DNA from: Lantana camara
Lineage: Eukaryota > Streptophyta > Magnoliopsida > Lamiales > Verbenaceae
Reading direction: 5' to 3'
DNA: 64,000 nt
NCBI GenBank assembly: GCA_037501455.1
Contig: CM074856.1
Location: 22,651,001-22,715,000 of the forward strand
Shown one piece after another: positions 31,779 through 44,400 of the stretch (the stretch's first letter is position 1; the number at the start of each line of letters is the position of its first letter). The position numbers were made by a program, and so were the translations under genes. The notes below the pieces were generated by a model. It had not been told where the DNA came from. It saw only the letters and a list, made by a program, of their open reading frames with translations, and ran no database searches.

Positions 31779-33433
31779 ATTTAAAAAAAAAAAAAAAAAA
31801 AAACACTCTTCCCACTTCTCTCTTATTTAGTTTTCACAAGAGTTCAACCACTCCCTACTTCTCTTATTTAGTTTTCATCTTACGATATTTTTTCTAATTT
31901 ACAATCATTTATTTTTCCTCTCACCACTTCTCTTTTTTAGTTTCCCTAATTCTCAATATGTTCTTCTCCATCTCTTATTCTCTTGACCTATAAGTAGATC
32001 AACATTCTCAAATCGGCCAAATTATCCATAGGTTCGACTCAAGGTATTCTTTTCTCCCTCATTTTTGCTGCAATATTTCTATCCTCAATTTTATTTTTAA
32101 ATATATTATAATTTACATTTAATCAAGATTTTGGAATTGAAAATTTCACAATAGTAAATCACTGCATATTTTGTCTTTTATATATGTTCAATTCCAATTC
32201 AAGAAAAATCTAAAAACGATGAATATTATGACCTTAATCTGTGTGCATAAAATCTTTTACTAATATATTTATTGTATGACCTTAATCTGTGTGCATAAAA
32301 TCTTTTACTAATATATTTATTGAATGAAACTTGTCTGTGGTCAAAACATCTAGATATCCACATTCTGATGATTGCTAAAAATATTTGCTTGTTCACTATT
32401 TTTTTTTTTTGTGGTTCCACAATCTGTGACCATTTTTATATGATAGATGGGATATGGATATTATTTAATATTAACTAATTATATAACAATTGAAGTTCTA
32501 ATGGTGGAATTAATAGCAAATACTTTATTTTAGTATATGTGTTTAAATTAGTGTTTATATTTCTATCTTTCTTTTATACATGTTTTTTTGATTCTTTCTT
32601 TTATACATGTAGAAAGACAGATTTTCCATAAAATTATGTGGGGAAAATTTTCTACTTTCTTGCATCATTAATTTATTTATTTCTTAATTTGCAGATTATA
32701 CTTCTCGATACCAATTAAATTAGGTAAATTGATTTCTTCTTATATAACATTTTGTTGTAAAAAATATCTTGATATATATATATATTCTTGTAAAAAGGAA
32801 TAATATATATTCCGTAATTGTAGGTTGTTTTGGATGACAAATTACATCGGTGAAGCATGCTAGAATTTAGATTATAGAAATTGAATTTGTAATGTTAGGG
32901 AGATGGAATAATTGTGTTGTATTGATCCTAGATTGGTCTAGGAATTGAATGACTTTCTTAATTCAAAATAATTAGTGTTTTGATGTGTCCATTCAAGAAT
33001 TTCTTTATATTTGATTGAATGTTCAAAATTGAAGTTTCGATTATAAATATTGAAGTGTAATTTTTCTGGAATTTTATAAGTGTGAAGAAAGAAAAAATAA
33101 TAAAATACGACAAATCATTAGAATAATAATAATTAAAAAAATGTATAAATTTAAAGACACAGAAAAGTGCCCCAACATTAATTATTTATTTAATCTCTAT
33201 TTAATCTCTAATTTTGTATAAGGACATTTATTTGTGTCTTATAAATGTATTAAAAGGATACATATAAGTGTCTCAATAAAATAAGCTATTGGGACATTTT
33301 AAGTGTCCAAAAACTTTATGCGACACCAATACATGCGACATTTATATTAACTGTTCCAAAAAATAAAAGTGTCCCAATATGTACCATATAGGGATACTTG
33401 ATTGTGCCTCAATAATCAATTTTTGTTGTAGTG
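31779..33433. other. Right part of the CACTA element
   Basis: Non-coding and AT-rich. It begins with an A-run (31783-31804) and repeats of CCACTTCTCTCTTATTTAG, the sequence into which the Retand element inserted. Near the right terminus it carries many AAGTGTCCC / GGGACAC motifs, typical of CACTA subterminal transposase-binding repeats. Confidence 0.65.
32227..32322. repeat. Exact 48-bp tandem duplication
   Basis: The unit beginning TATGACCTTAATCTGTGTGC is repeated exactly at 32227-32274 and 32275-32322. Identity indicates a recent slippage or duplication event. Confidence 0.9.
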
Positions 33434-33770
33434 ATATAAGGATGCAATCCCACGAGGAAGGCTCAATTGAGCCTTATTAACACTCCCACTGTTTGTTGGG
33501 CTCATCGACTTGGAATGGTTTCTAATCCTGCTTGAGTTAGGGCTTGTTTCATGTGCCACTCATCTAATGACAAAGTCTTTAATAACCTTATGTAATAGGG
33601 GAGTTCTAATTCATGTGCACGTAATGAAACACAAAACACGTAATGCCACATAAAGAAATATTTGCCTATGATAATAATCAATTGTATATTATTCAAGAAT
33701 TGTTTGTGATATAAGGAAAGTACCAAAGCAGATTGTGTCGAAATTGGCTTTCTAGGGAACTATTCCTGTC
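33434..33770 (+). mobile_element. Copia-like LTR fragment, right piece
   Basis: It aligns with 41043-41375 (GGTTTCTAATC, GGGCTTGTTTCATG, GGGGAGTTCT, AAAGTACCAAAGCAGA, TTGGCTTTCTAGGG). It resumes the LTR interrupted at 18680 and ends CTATTCCTGTCA, abutting a gypsy gag start. The LTR was therefore inserted in that gag. Confidence 0.72.
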
Positions 33771-33986
33771 ATCAAGATCGTGTATTATCTCCTGCAAGGT
33801 TCCAATGCCTTCTTCTGAGTCTGAGCTAGGTATGACTATGGCTGCTTTGCCCTTATCTCCCGACATCCTATCAAAAATCAAAGGAACTTAAAGTTAATAC
33901 TGATATAAGTTAAATCACTTCTCTATATCCCTAGGACCCCATCCTAGAATAGCTTAGGCGTTCGACCTAAGCTCTGATACCACCAT
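33771..33986 (-). pseudogene. Gypsy 5' internal region: PBS and gag start fragment
   Basis: On the minus strand the LTR end CGTTACA is followed by TGG and the PBS TGGTATCAGAGC (33971-33982), a complement of initiator Met-tRNA. About 100 bp later a gag-like start MSGDKGKAAIVIPSSDSEE begins at 33866. It is cut within ~33 codons by the copia-like LTR. No further gag is present to the left. Confidence 0.65.
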
Positions 33987-34405
33987 GTAACGCCCAGACC
34001 TCGAACATGTTGTTTCAAGACCCGGTTTGTTATTTGGATCGAGCAAGTATCAGAGATAAAAGAAAAAAAAAGGAATAATCTATATAAACAGCCGAGTTTA
34101 AAAAACATTACATAAATCGAGATATTCGATTAAAAAGTATATATTCAAATACGGACTCAACCAAAACATAAATAAAAAGTAATTAAAGTGCAACATAAAT
34201 ATAACTTCTTCTTAGCCGATACCATTCCATTTCCAAAACGATTAATTTCTTCAAAATTATTTACCTATATATTTGAAGAACAAAGAAAATAAAATGGAGG
34301 GGTGAGTTAAAATGACCCAGTGAGGTGAGCAAGGGGGTTAAGTATTAGCGAATAATTGAAGATACGAGAATAAGGTGATTATTAATTTTAAGATACAATA
34401 TCAAG
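33985..34405 (-). mobile_element. Gypsy LTR fragment, part 1 (interrupted by the MULE)
   Basis: It begins on the + strand TGTAACGCCCAGACCTCG next to the PBS (the LTR reads on the minus strand). It includes the TSD AATATCAAG at 34397-34405 and continues at 46448 after the MULE. No coding sequence. Confidence 0.6.
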
Positions 34406-34426
34406 GGGAAAATTGTGTCTAGCTCC

Positions 34427-34505
34427 CCTGTGTAACATGAAAGTAGCAAGAAAAACCCCGACAAAAAAAAAGTGCCTTAAAAAACCCTCTGTTTTTCAAA
34501 ATGTG
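34427..34505 (+). repeat. Left terminal inverted repeat of the MULE
   Basis: It pairs with 46350-46427. The best-conserved blocks are TGAAAGTA, GAnAAAAAAAAAGT and TAAAAAACCCT. MULE TIRs normally contain the promoters; the GRF gene starts about 195 bp further in. Confidence 0.8.
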
Positions 34506-34699
34506 TATGAAAAACCCTTAAAGGAGAATTTGAGGCGCACGCGCGCTGACTGCAAGTATAACATGGTTTTCTGCCACTATTTGCTGCTAAAATGTCATTT
34601 TTGCCCTTAAGTGTTGTATTTCGATTTTTAGCTCGTTTTTTGAAAAGAAGCATGATAGATTCATCTCCTTCTTTCCCTAAGGTCTGAAAGTTAACGGTA

Positions 34700-35110
34700 A
34701 TGGCTGATTCGAAGATGTATGCGGAGAAGAGATTGAAGAAGCTGAAATCGGAGCTTGAAGTTCGATACCCACCCACACCTAAATGTAATTGCGGGATGAA
34801 GGCTGTTATAAAGGTTGTTGAATCTTGGAACAAACCCACCAAGGGACTTTTGTATTACTCTTGTAGCTCCTCCAAATGCGGATATTTCCGGTGGGTATAC
34901 CTGATTCAAGCTAAATGGGACATCGACGGTGAAGAAGGATGCAACGTCAAAGGATTTGATGATTGTGAGGATAAATGTGAAGGACCCAATCCTTCTAGGG
35001 TTTCTGAAATTGGGGATTCTTCAATAAGGATTCAAGAGAGGCAAAATGTGAATCTTGTGGTCATATGTGTGGGTTTGTTGTTGTCGTTGGTGATTATCCT
35101 TATGAAATGA
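34700..35110 (+). CDS. Small GRF-type zinc-finger protein with C-terminal membrane anchor
   Basis: An intact 136-aa frame beginning MADSKMYAEKRLKKLKSELE. A short basic helix is followed by a GRF-type zinc finger: C29-N-C31-G, then GLLYYSC55SSSKC60GYFRW. A charged linker follows, then one hydrophobic segment at the very C-terminus (about residues 114-135, VNLVVICVGLLLSLVIILM), predicting a tail anchor. Plants have many such small GRF proteins of unknown role; GRF fingers in other proteins bind single-stranded nucleic acid. Here the gene sits just inside the left TIR of a MULE and faces the transposase gene, the place mudrB holds in MuDR. It has no stop or frameshift, whereas the transposase has many. 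Function unknown. Confidence 0.78.
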   Translation: MADSKMYAEKRLKKLKSELEVRYPPTPKCNCGMKAVIKVVESWNKPTKGLLYYSCSSSKCGYFRWVYLIQAKWDIDGEEGCNVKGFDDCEDKCEGPNPSRVSEIGDSSIRIQERQNVNLVVICVGLLLSLVIILMK

Positions 35111-35550
35111 TGTGTCAATCTGTAAAATTATTTTTTGCGTTCATGCTTCTCCTTATTTCTGGGTTTAAAACTGATGTATTCTTCAATGTTTGCTATGAAA
35201 TGAAGAATTTTGCCATGGTGAATGAATTGTGTTGAATTGTACACCAGATACCCTGCGTTTTATTTATCTTGCATTGAAAACCCTCTGTTTATGAAATGGT
35301 TCAAGGTAAACCCTGTCAGATAAAATGTAAACTTCATTGAACTGTGTAATATATTGCAAATGGAATCTAAGAAAGTAGGTTTACACAACAAGAAGCAGTC
35401 AAAGGTAAATTAAATTCACAGCAATGGTATTCTCAAAAAGAGATACAATTATGTCTGTATGTACCAAGCAAAAGCAAGTTGCCCATTAATTATTACATAC
35501 TGCCAAAGTGGGGATACAGACACCCACAATACCAAGAGTGGACCACAATT
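35111..35550. other. MULE interior between the GRF gene and the solo LTR
   Basis: Probable 3' UTR of the GRF gene and spacer. No other gene is visible. The last five bases, CAATT (35546-35550), are the TSD of the nested copia-like LTR. Confidence 0.55.
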
Positions 35551-38500
35551 TGTTAGGAAAATGAGACAGAAATGCAGCGGAAATTTAAAAATTTTCCCAA
35601 TAAGTTAGGATCGAATCTTGCAATTCCTATTCCCAAATTCGTAGAGATCAAGAAACTCACTTAAATAGTAGCTTTCTTGACACGTTCTAGCCGCCCAAGA
35701 ACGCTCGTCACGCGGCTTGATCCGCAAAAACTCCTTCGAATCTTTCAAGACTTCACGATAGTAGCCCTCTAGAGAATTAGTCCACCAACCGCGACCATAA
35801 TCCGAGCAAGGAGGATGCTAGTTCTATGTTCGGTGTTTAGGCTCTAGGGTTTAGTGTATAATTATGGAGAAAGAGATTTTGCTATCATCATCCCATGGGG
35901 TTCGAACCCTATGTGTAAATAAGCAAGGGGTTCGAACCCCTTTGCTTGTTGAGCAAGGGTTTCCTAAACCCTTTTGGTAAGGGATTTCTTGCTTGAAGAC
36001 TAAGTCACTTACTTTGACCGAAAGTCTCCTTTTGACCAACTTGTAAAGCAAGAATAATATCTAACTCTCTTAGATATTTTATTTTACTTTATTTATTAAA
36101 TAATAAATAACTTGAAGACTAATAATTAATTAATTCATAATTAATTATTTATTAGACTTTATTTCTCCAAATTGGGACTTTAATATTAATTCAAAATTAA
36201 ATCAAAGTCCACTAAATAATTAACACATTAATTATTTAATATATACATTTATATACATGTGTCCCCAAGGACACGTGTCGTATACGTGTGCTTCACACGT
36301 GTGGACCCCACCATTATGCTAATGGTTTGATCAACTCGTTTAATCGATTCAAGCTTTAACCCACGTGACCGGGTTGTTGTGTGTGACCCTCTAGGTTCTT
36401 AATTCAATTAGCAGTGACCCTAATTAATTAATTCCCTAATTAATTAATCAGTCCACAGATCAAACGACCATAGTCTAGCAACAGGTGTTTGACCCATAGC
36501 TGAATAAGAATGTCTCGATCTAACAGAACCTTTAAGTCATTGATTTATGTGAAATACAATCCTCCTACATCCCATCTCTCAACCAAGATCTAGGGTAAGG
36601 GAATAATTAGAACCCTAATAATCTCGATCTTAATGTTAAGTGAATTTCATATCCATTTGATCTCAATCTAAGAAACTCATTTCTTGATGTCTTGATCCAC
36701 TGCCTTGGCCAAGGACTCCTAGATGGCATATGAATGACTTACACAATAAGAAATCATCATCTTGCTGATGCAAGCGTAGGTCATTTGTCGTGTAACGCCC
36801 CAGTTTTTCTTATTTATACAACATGACATATGTGTTTATCAAATTGCGCGAAGTAATTATTTATACGTGTTTTACATATTTAATTTTATTTTAAATGTAT
36901 TAAATGTTAATTACTTTATTTTAATGTTATTAATATCAAACATATTTATATATATATATATGTTAATTGTGGTACGAATTGTTTTATAATTTGCATGAAC
37001 TTAGGCAATCCATGTTAATTAATTATGCATGCATGACATTATAAATTATATACATATGTGATTTTACATTAATTGTAAAATTATGAATTTCTTGGTTGCA
37101 TTGTTTATGAGTCTCCTTTACGTGCTTCGTTTCTATTTAAATTGATACCGATATTTCGTGCAAATTTAATATGTTGGGCTTATATGTGTCTTGTAAATGA
37201 TTATATATTCGTTTCATGATTTCGGTTACATTTGATTGGGTTTTGAATTTATTTTGTTTTTGGAATCCAAGTCGGGGGCTAACGAGCAATTAGCGCACCC
37301 TTGGTTCCGTAATTGATATCTTGAGCTCGAGAATTCGGATTCGAATTCCGTCACCTTCGTTACCTTCGTATCGACGATTCGGAGACAATGGAACAAGCCT
37401 CATACCTTTTTGAGATCATTAAGACCTCCAAAATCCAACCGTAACGAACAATTCGTGCAAGAAGAACTCCTTTTGTTGACTAGTCTTCATGGTGGGACCC
37501 CTTAGCACCTCTCTAACCTAACCATACCTTAACCCATGCCTTGTGTACTAGAGTTAAGCCTTTCTACTCCTTTTTGATCAGCAAAACCGAGCCAAAACAC
37601 CCCCCATTTCTGCTGCACCACATCGAGAGAGAGGGAGAGAAGAAAGAGAAAGAACCTTGGCTACCTTTGTGATTTTGAGCTCAAATCACTTTCCTTCTTC
37701 ACCAAATCTTCAAGGTATGAATGTTTATGTATTCTCTACTCTCTTATACATGATTTCATCTATTTAATACATGCTTTGGATCAGATTTGGTTAGGGTTTG
37801 AGTTATGAGTTTGATATGAACTTTTGGGGTAATTGCTCTTGAGACCTTGCTTGGTGGTGCAGCTGATTTCGTGGCTTTAAACTCAGTTTTTGAGCTTGTT
37901 TCTTGGCCTATTTTTTTCCTAACTGATAGTATATGATGTTAGGATGATTTTCTCTTTAGATCCTTTGATGAAATTATGAGATATGGAACTCCAAACTTGA
38001 TGATCAAAACTGCCTCCCCTGTTTTGGACTGCTGTGTGGAATCATGTCTTGTTGCTTGAGATAATGGCCTTCTTTTCGTGTGAAATTGCATGGAGATGAT
38101 GTAAACTCATTGTTTTATATGTTAGAGTTCTTGTTGCAAGCTTTTGAATCTATTTTGAGCCCCAAAACCGAAATACATGACCTGTTCTTATGCATGACAG
38201 AACTGGACTGCTGCTGTTGCATTTTTGTGGTTTGTTGGTCATCCTAATGTGCTCCAAATTGTGTGAAATTGCATATACATGGAGTATATTAGTTTCTTAT
38301 CATGTTAGTATTCATTCCCTAAAGTTTCAGCTTCATATTCAGCCCCTAAGAACTTGATCATGGCATGATTGAACAATTGAGCTCATATGTGCGTTTTGGC
38401 GCCCCAGATTTGCTGCATGGTTTTGGTGCTCTTAACGTGTGATTTGGCCTTTGCTTTCTAAATGAAAAATTCTCCTAACATGCTAAATATGTTTTATATA

Positions 38501-38603
38501 AAGTTTCATAAGATTTGGAGTTGATTTGGTATGCTTTTGGGACTGATTTTGTATAGGGTTTGTTTTGCCGGTAAAACTTTGTTTGCATTTTTGGGTCTGT
38601 ACC

Positions 38604-38730
38604 GTGACACCCCCGTGTCTCATTTGCCTTGTAATATGAGACACCCCCGTGTCATGCCCTTTTAGCAGGTCTGTACTGAGACACCCCCGTGTCTCAGTCT
38701 ATTCAAATTGAGGGACACGGGCGTGTCCCT
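38604..38730. repeat. Array of four short palindromes in the gypsy solo LTR
   Basis: GTGACACCCCCGTGTCTC (38604), GAGACACCCCCGTGTCAT (38638), GAGACACCCCCGTGTCTC (38678) and AGGGACACGGGCGTGTCCCT (38711), spaced 33-40 bp. Each is GACAC - 4-bp loop - GTGTC with variable outer bases that pair in the third and fourth copies (GAG/CTC, AGGG/CCCT). Confidence 0.88.
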
Positions 38731-39440
38731 CCCCCTGCGCATTTCTTGTCTTTTCCTTTTCGGTTTTTGATTGTTTCACCTCTTTAATGCCTTTATCTTC
38801 ATTTGTGATGAACTATGAACTTGTTTTGCTATGTGTTGAGAGTATGTTGGTTTGACTTCATAACATTTGGATGAGGTTTAGGCATGCTTTTATTGAATGC
38901 CGTTTATGTGCGTTTTTGTGTCGTTTGTGATTTCCGTAACCATTTCCCCTATCAAATGAATTCTTCTTGTTCTCAAACTTTGGAAATATATTATATTATG
39001 TAATGTGATGTATGTAGTAGAGTTTTGTGAAAGATTGAATACATTGGAATGTATGTAATTATTTATTTTCTAATTAGAAATGTGAAAGATATGAACTCGT
39101 TTGAATACGAATGCTTCATTGAATGAATGAATTGAATGTTTATATGTCTTTAAGACTTTAATAGTGCACATGAACATTTTATGATATAATATCATCTTTT
39201 ACGCATTCATATCATGTTCATTGCATGTCGTGCGTCTTATATAGTTCATTGGAGTCTCGAGTCTCACGAACACGTCATGTTGTCTTTTGTACAGTTTATC
39301 TCTAGGGTGGAGAATCTTGATCAACTAGGCACTCGGTAACTCGTATCCTTGTATCGCCATGTTCCAGGTGAGGGTGTTTTCGTTCTAGTTACATATTAAA
39401 CCCTACAACCTTATGTGACAAGCTTTGGCCAAAAACCTTA

Positions 39441-39444
<4 letters not shown>

Positions 39445-39491
<47 letters not shown>
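39445..39491. repeat. (AT)n microsatellite
   Basis: A pure alternating AT run of about 45 bp inside the gypsy solo LTR. Confidence 0.9.
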
Positions 39492-39494
<3 letters not shown>

Positions 39495-41489
39495 ACTTTT
39501 AAAGTAAAGTTATCGAGTAAATATTGATCGAGTAAACCCTTTTCAAATGAATTATGAAGTATGTTATGTTTCTTATGAATTGAAATGTTTTGGCGAGATT
39601 ATGCATGTATGTTATGTTCACGGGCCCAGGAATTAGTACATGTGGCTATCCGGGGAGGCAAGGGCCGAAGGTAATCCCATGTGCTGATTTCATTATGTTA
39701 ACGGCGAAACGGACCTCGTCAAGGAGGTTTTGACGAGGAAACGCTAACCGGGCTTTGAGACCTCATGAACCTCATAGCCACAATGATATGTTTAGGTGGT
39801 CGGGCCTTGCAAACCCGTTCACCACCCTGAGGAAGAAGGTTGGAACTTATTTTATGATTATGATTATGTTTATGATTGATATGTACAGTGCGGGAAGGCC
39901 GGGACACGGATTGCCCAAACGAATATGTTTTATGATATGATATATGATCTGCGTGTATTATGATATATTGCATGATCACCTATTTAAAGTATTAATGATA
40001 TGTGTCGCACACAGTCGGAGTTTGGTTGGAGATGATGCACGCTCACTCGCCGAGCCCTTATGTTTATGTATGAATTATGAACGTAATGAATTAATATGAT
40101 TAGTCGTAAAATCCGAGTATTGCTTGGTTATTCTCTTGCCCTTTTGGGAACTAATTTCAAATAAAACCTTGCTCGGGATTTATGACTTGCATGTGCATGT
40201 TTATATATATGTATTTCGCTCCTGCTCACTCAGTCTTCTAGAGACTGACCCTCTCCCTCCCCAACACTTTAGTGTGCAGGTTTGGCTTTGAAGTTCGAGC
40301 TAGGTGGGGTTGTGTTGAGTTCGAGTCGGTCAAGTTAAGTTAGTAGCGTCTCTGCATTCACTTATGTATTTAAATGGTGTATGATTCGACCCTGTGTCAT
40401 TATGAACTTGAATCTTAAGTAATTGTTATTGTATTGCCATGTCGGGCTTGTTAGGAATTAAAAGAGGCCTGAAGAGCCCAATTCTGCTTATGGTTTGTGT
40501 GTTTGAACTTTAGTTTCCCGTTGCATTATGTTTTGTTGATTGGTTATCGTTGCAGGGTCTAAGTTCCGCCTGGCTTAGGAAGGTTATTTTGTTTGTCTCC
40601 CGTTCGCTATGGTTGGATACGGGTGCGGACTTTCCATTTCGTTACTCGTGTTGAGCCATAGTGCGGGGGATGTGGTGCCTCACGTGCGGGGTGCTACATG
40701 TCGATTCTCATATACTTTAATGTGCCACTTGTGCAGCCCCAGCATAAGCCTTGAATCAGTTGTCTAAGATGACACCCTTTAAAGCTTACACCTAAGACTA
40801 CAGAGTTAGCTCATAAAATATCAATGGAACCTCAAGTCTAAGGATCACTTAATCACATCAATGACTCGTGAGATATTTCCTAATCTGGAAGTTTCTATTT
40901 TCAGATATAGAAACTTCCTTTCCCATTTAGGAATCTTCTCATGCGGAACACCTCAGTGTACCTGCTTAGAATAAGCAAGCACCCCATGTATCACGTACGT
41001 ATCAACTATACACTTTGCACCCTATGAAACAAGGTGGTCCTTCTTAAGGGCGTGATCACACGAGCAAGCCTCAAACGAGTCAGGTTAACACTCCCACTGT
41101 CTTTAGGACTCATCGGCTTGGAGTGATTTCTAATCATGACTTATGTGATATAGGGCTCGTTTCATGAACCACTTCGCCTAAATGGTTGAGTCCTATAAGT
41201 CATATTGGTTAGGGGAGTTCTTATACATGCGCAATCAATAGTAAACACATAATCAAACAAGAGTATATAAAGAAGTGTTGTCTTAATTCGTATTATTCGA
41301 AGATTGTCTGTGATTTACATAAGGAAAATACTAAAGCAGACTATTACATCGGCTTTCAGGGTGCTATTCCTAATACAATTCACATGATTCAACAGACTAA
41401 AAAAACAAGACATTGTTTATCCAACCAAAAGAGCGACTATGACATTCAGATCTAGATCTAAAACTGTGAAATAGAGAACTGCTCATTCA

Positions 41490-44400
41490 TGGCTTCCATG
41501 GAGGTTGGTTTCTTCTTGCTTGTGCTTTTTGTCAGATATTACGAACGGCCTCCGATTCAGTTGTCCTCTTGTTCCAGGCCCTTTGTTGTTTTGGTTGGGT
41601 ACTCGGAAAAGCATTTTGAGCACTTGAAGCAGCCATTCCAACAGTTCCAGAAGGCATAGGAGTTGGAGCATCAAATCCCGAAGTTGTTGTTTGTGCAGAA
41701 GTAGCCACAAGAGATGTTTGAGCAGCTGATGGAGTGGATTGGGAAGTTTGGGCAGGTGGTCTCCCTGGCATTCTGGATCTTGGTACCTATGATGAAGAAT
41801 TTGGAGCAGCAACAGGAGGAGATGACTGGGAAGGTGCTCCATTGGAGTTTTGAGCAGCAGCCCGAGCAGCAGCTCTTGCCCGGATGGCTTGTTCCAATTG
41901 TTGTCTCCTGTTAAATACTCTCCTCCATCCTCTCCGACTTGGAACCTACATGATTTCAAGCATTAACTCACATAATTGTGAATTTATTCAAATCCAATTA
42001 GGTTAAAGTACCACGTTTGTTCTTGCACTTGCATTTGAATTTTCAGCCTGGAATTGTGTAGTTTTTCTTCTCCCGTTGGCCTTGGAACCTACAAAATAAC
42101 AGATTTTCTCTCTTTGTTTAGATAATATACAAGTGTTACATAGAGGGAATCAGGTTAACAACACTACAATCGGTCTCCTAGTTGCAGTGTCCAAATTGGA
42201 AAGTCCAACCGTGAAGCAAATGAACACCAAAAAAACAAAAAAGAAATAATTAGGCTATATAGATGGAGTATAGTGCACCAAATGAACTAATGAAAAAATT
42301 ACATAGGCTTTACCGTATAGAATCTGGAATTAGGGTGGGGCGTGTTCATGCAGGTCTTGACATTGTGCCCTCATTGAAAACATTTACTGCACTTATGAGT
42401 TAGGCCCATCCTTGTGCTACTAACAACCTCACTTGCATTCTTTCTTCTAGATTTTTTAGGACGTCTCATTTTCAGTTTGTACTCTGGACCCTTCAAAGGT
42501 TCAAGGCCAGTTTTGATGTAGTGCTTTCGCCCAGGAACTCCATGAACTATGTCTGTAAGCATCATTGTATGCAGCCTTCTTATAACAATCGTCAATATAA
42601 TCCTCAAGCTGTTCCCTTTGGTAAGTTATACAGGGGCAAGCATGCCAACAAGGGTAACCGTTCAACTGAAAATCCCCACAAGTACAAGTATGTTCATCAA
42701 GTTTCACAATAAATTGATCATCCATCGTCTTAACTTCAAATTCACTTACTCCAGCCCATTGAGGAAAGCAATTATTGGCCAATGCTACGTTCCTATTCAG
42801 TTTTTTCAACATGTTTTGACATACTATACCATCATATGTCCCCATACCCATTCTTTTAATACCAAATCTATTCAAAATCCTATGTCTTATCCATTCAAAC
42901 ATACGTATGACAACCAGGTCTCTTGTAGGTAAGATGAGATTATTCCATGACTCACAAATGTTGTTGACTAAAACATCAGACTTACATAATCTTCTAAAAA
43001 ATGCTCTGGACCAGCAATCGGGATGAAGTGCTATTAGCCAATCATGTGCTGTCAGCTGCCCTTCTTCCTAACTTGGATCAACCTCCTTGATTTGCTGCAT
43101 GATGTCTCTTCATTCCTCCTTATTGGCTGCAGTTGCAGCTTTCCAAAATAGAGTTTTCAATTCCTATCCCTTCCATCTAGCACTAAAGTTTTGGTATAAA
43201 TGTCTCAAACAGTACCTACATTTTAAGTTATGAAAACCATAAGAACAGATGCATCAGGAATTTGAAAATATAGGAAAAGTTCTTGAGAAATTACCTATGC
43301 TCACACTCAGGGGCCAGCTTATTCAAAACATCTAGAAGTCCCTTTTGTCAGTCACTGATGAAGGTCCACCTCCACCTTCTTGCCCACCCAGATCAGCCAA
43401 TAAAACCTCAAGAAACCACTTCCAATTGTTACTATTTTCACTTCTAATATAAGCAACAGCTATAGGAAACAAGTTATCATTTCCATCTTTCCCAATTGCT
43501 GAAAGAAGCTACCCACCATGTAGTGTTTTGATAAAACAACCATCAAGTCCTATTAAGGGTCTACAGCCATCAAGGAACTCTTGCTTCATTGCTGCCAAAC
43601 TGTAATACATCCTGTCAAACCTTGGAGGACTTGAGTCTTCAATCTGTTTGACAAAAACAGTACTACCCGGATTTTTGGTCCTAATTGTTTCACAATAGTC
43701 CAAGAGCAGCGCAAATTCAGCCTCATTCTCTCATCTGAGTTTGTTCATGGCTATCTTCTTTGCTCTTTAAGCCACAGAAGAAGTTATCTCTACACCCACA
43801 TCCCTTTGCACGATGTTCTAAAGTGTACTAATCTTCACATCTGGGCGATCCCTTATTGTTTGCTCAATCCTTGTTGCAATGTAAGCTGCCCGTACTCTGA
43901 AATTTGTCCTTCCTCTCACACATGTATGCTGGCCTTTTAAAGTCTTCACTTTAAAAAGTGATGAATTCTGCTTTACAGAAGCATGAATTCTCCACTTGCA
44001 TTCTTCTTCTGCACAATTTGCTGTAACTCTTGTACGTTCACATTTAGCAAAATCCAATACAAACCCTTTACAAATACTCCAATCTGTAAGAACTTTCTTA
44101 TATTTATCAACACCGGAAAAGCATAGGCCAATATGGAATCTGAGAGTGTCAATGTTATCCCATCCCTGAACATTGCAACCCTTGGTCTTTCATTGTCTGA
44201 ATTTAGGGGCTGATCAAAGTTTTCATTGCCTTCTACTTCACTAAACCAATTTGCTTCTTGAACCTGCTCAACAACTTCTTCTTCATCATTAACATTTGTT
44301 CTTCTCTTCCTAGCCAATCTTTTCTTCTTCCTCATATCAGCTAATTTCTTCTTCTTAGCCAACTTACTACAGTCTCTCTGAACAAATATATCATCTTCCT

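Larger units (their letters stand above)
18681..33433. mobile_element. CACTA-type DNA element, split by a Retand retrotransposon
   Basis: The termini are CACTACAACAAAA at 18681 and TTTTTGTTGTAGTG ending at 33433, a 13-bp inverted repeat with the CACTA signature. Subterminal GGGACACTT/AAGTGTCCC-like motifs recur near both ends (18702-19130; 33150-33415). The flanking trinucleotides are ATT and ATA, an imperfect 3-bp TSD. Without the nested 12.6 kb retrotransposon the element is about 2.2 kb and encodes no transposase, so it is non-autonomous. It interrupts a copia-like LTR whose two halves flank it. Confidence 0.78.
36791..40698 (+). mobile_element. Ty3/gypsy solo LTR (3.9 kb)
   Basis: It begins TGTAACGCCCC and ends GCGGGGTGCTACA with a perfect 5-bp TSD TGTCG (36786-36790; 40699-40703). 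The last ~130 bp match the reverse complement of the LTR at 46954 (CTCCCGTTCGC, GGACTNTCCATTTCGT, GTGCGGGGGATGTGGTG). A mid-LTR block matches the other family members (GAGAATTCGGATTCGAATTC). Internal region and second LTR are absent, so it arose by LTR-LTR recombination. It lies inside the copia-like solo LTR. Confidence 0.9.
35551..41375 (+). mobile_element. Copia-like solo LTR, interrupted by a gypsy solo LTR
   Basis: It begins TGTTAGGAAAATGAG and ends CTATTCCTAATA (an inverted end with one change from TAACA). A perfect 5-bp TSD CAATT flanks it (35546-35550; 41376-41380). Without the nested LTR it is about 1.9 kb and has no coding sequence. Its right part is homologous to the fragments at 18483-18680 and 33434-33770. 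Copia assignment rests only on the TGTTAGGAA-type ends and is tentative; solo-LTR status is firm. Confidence 0.72.

Noticed and set aside
38604..38730. Regularly spaced palindromes read as a CRISPR array
   Set aside because: Plant nuclear LTR context, imperfect repeats of 18-20 bp and only four units; no cas genes.
41483..41959. 158-codon Leu/Gln-rich minus-strand frame
   Set aside because: Alternative frame of the low-complexity C-terminal tail of mudrA, which reads as Pro/Ser/Gln-rich in the true frame.
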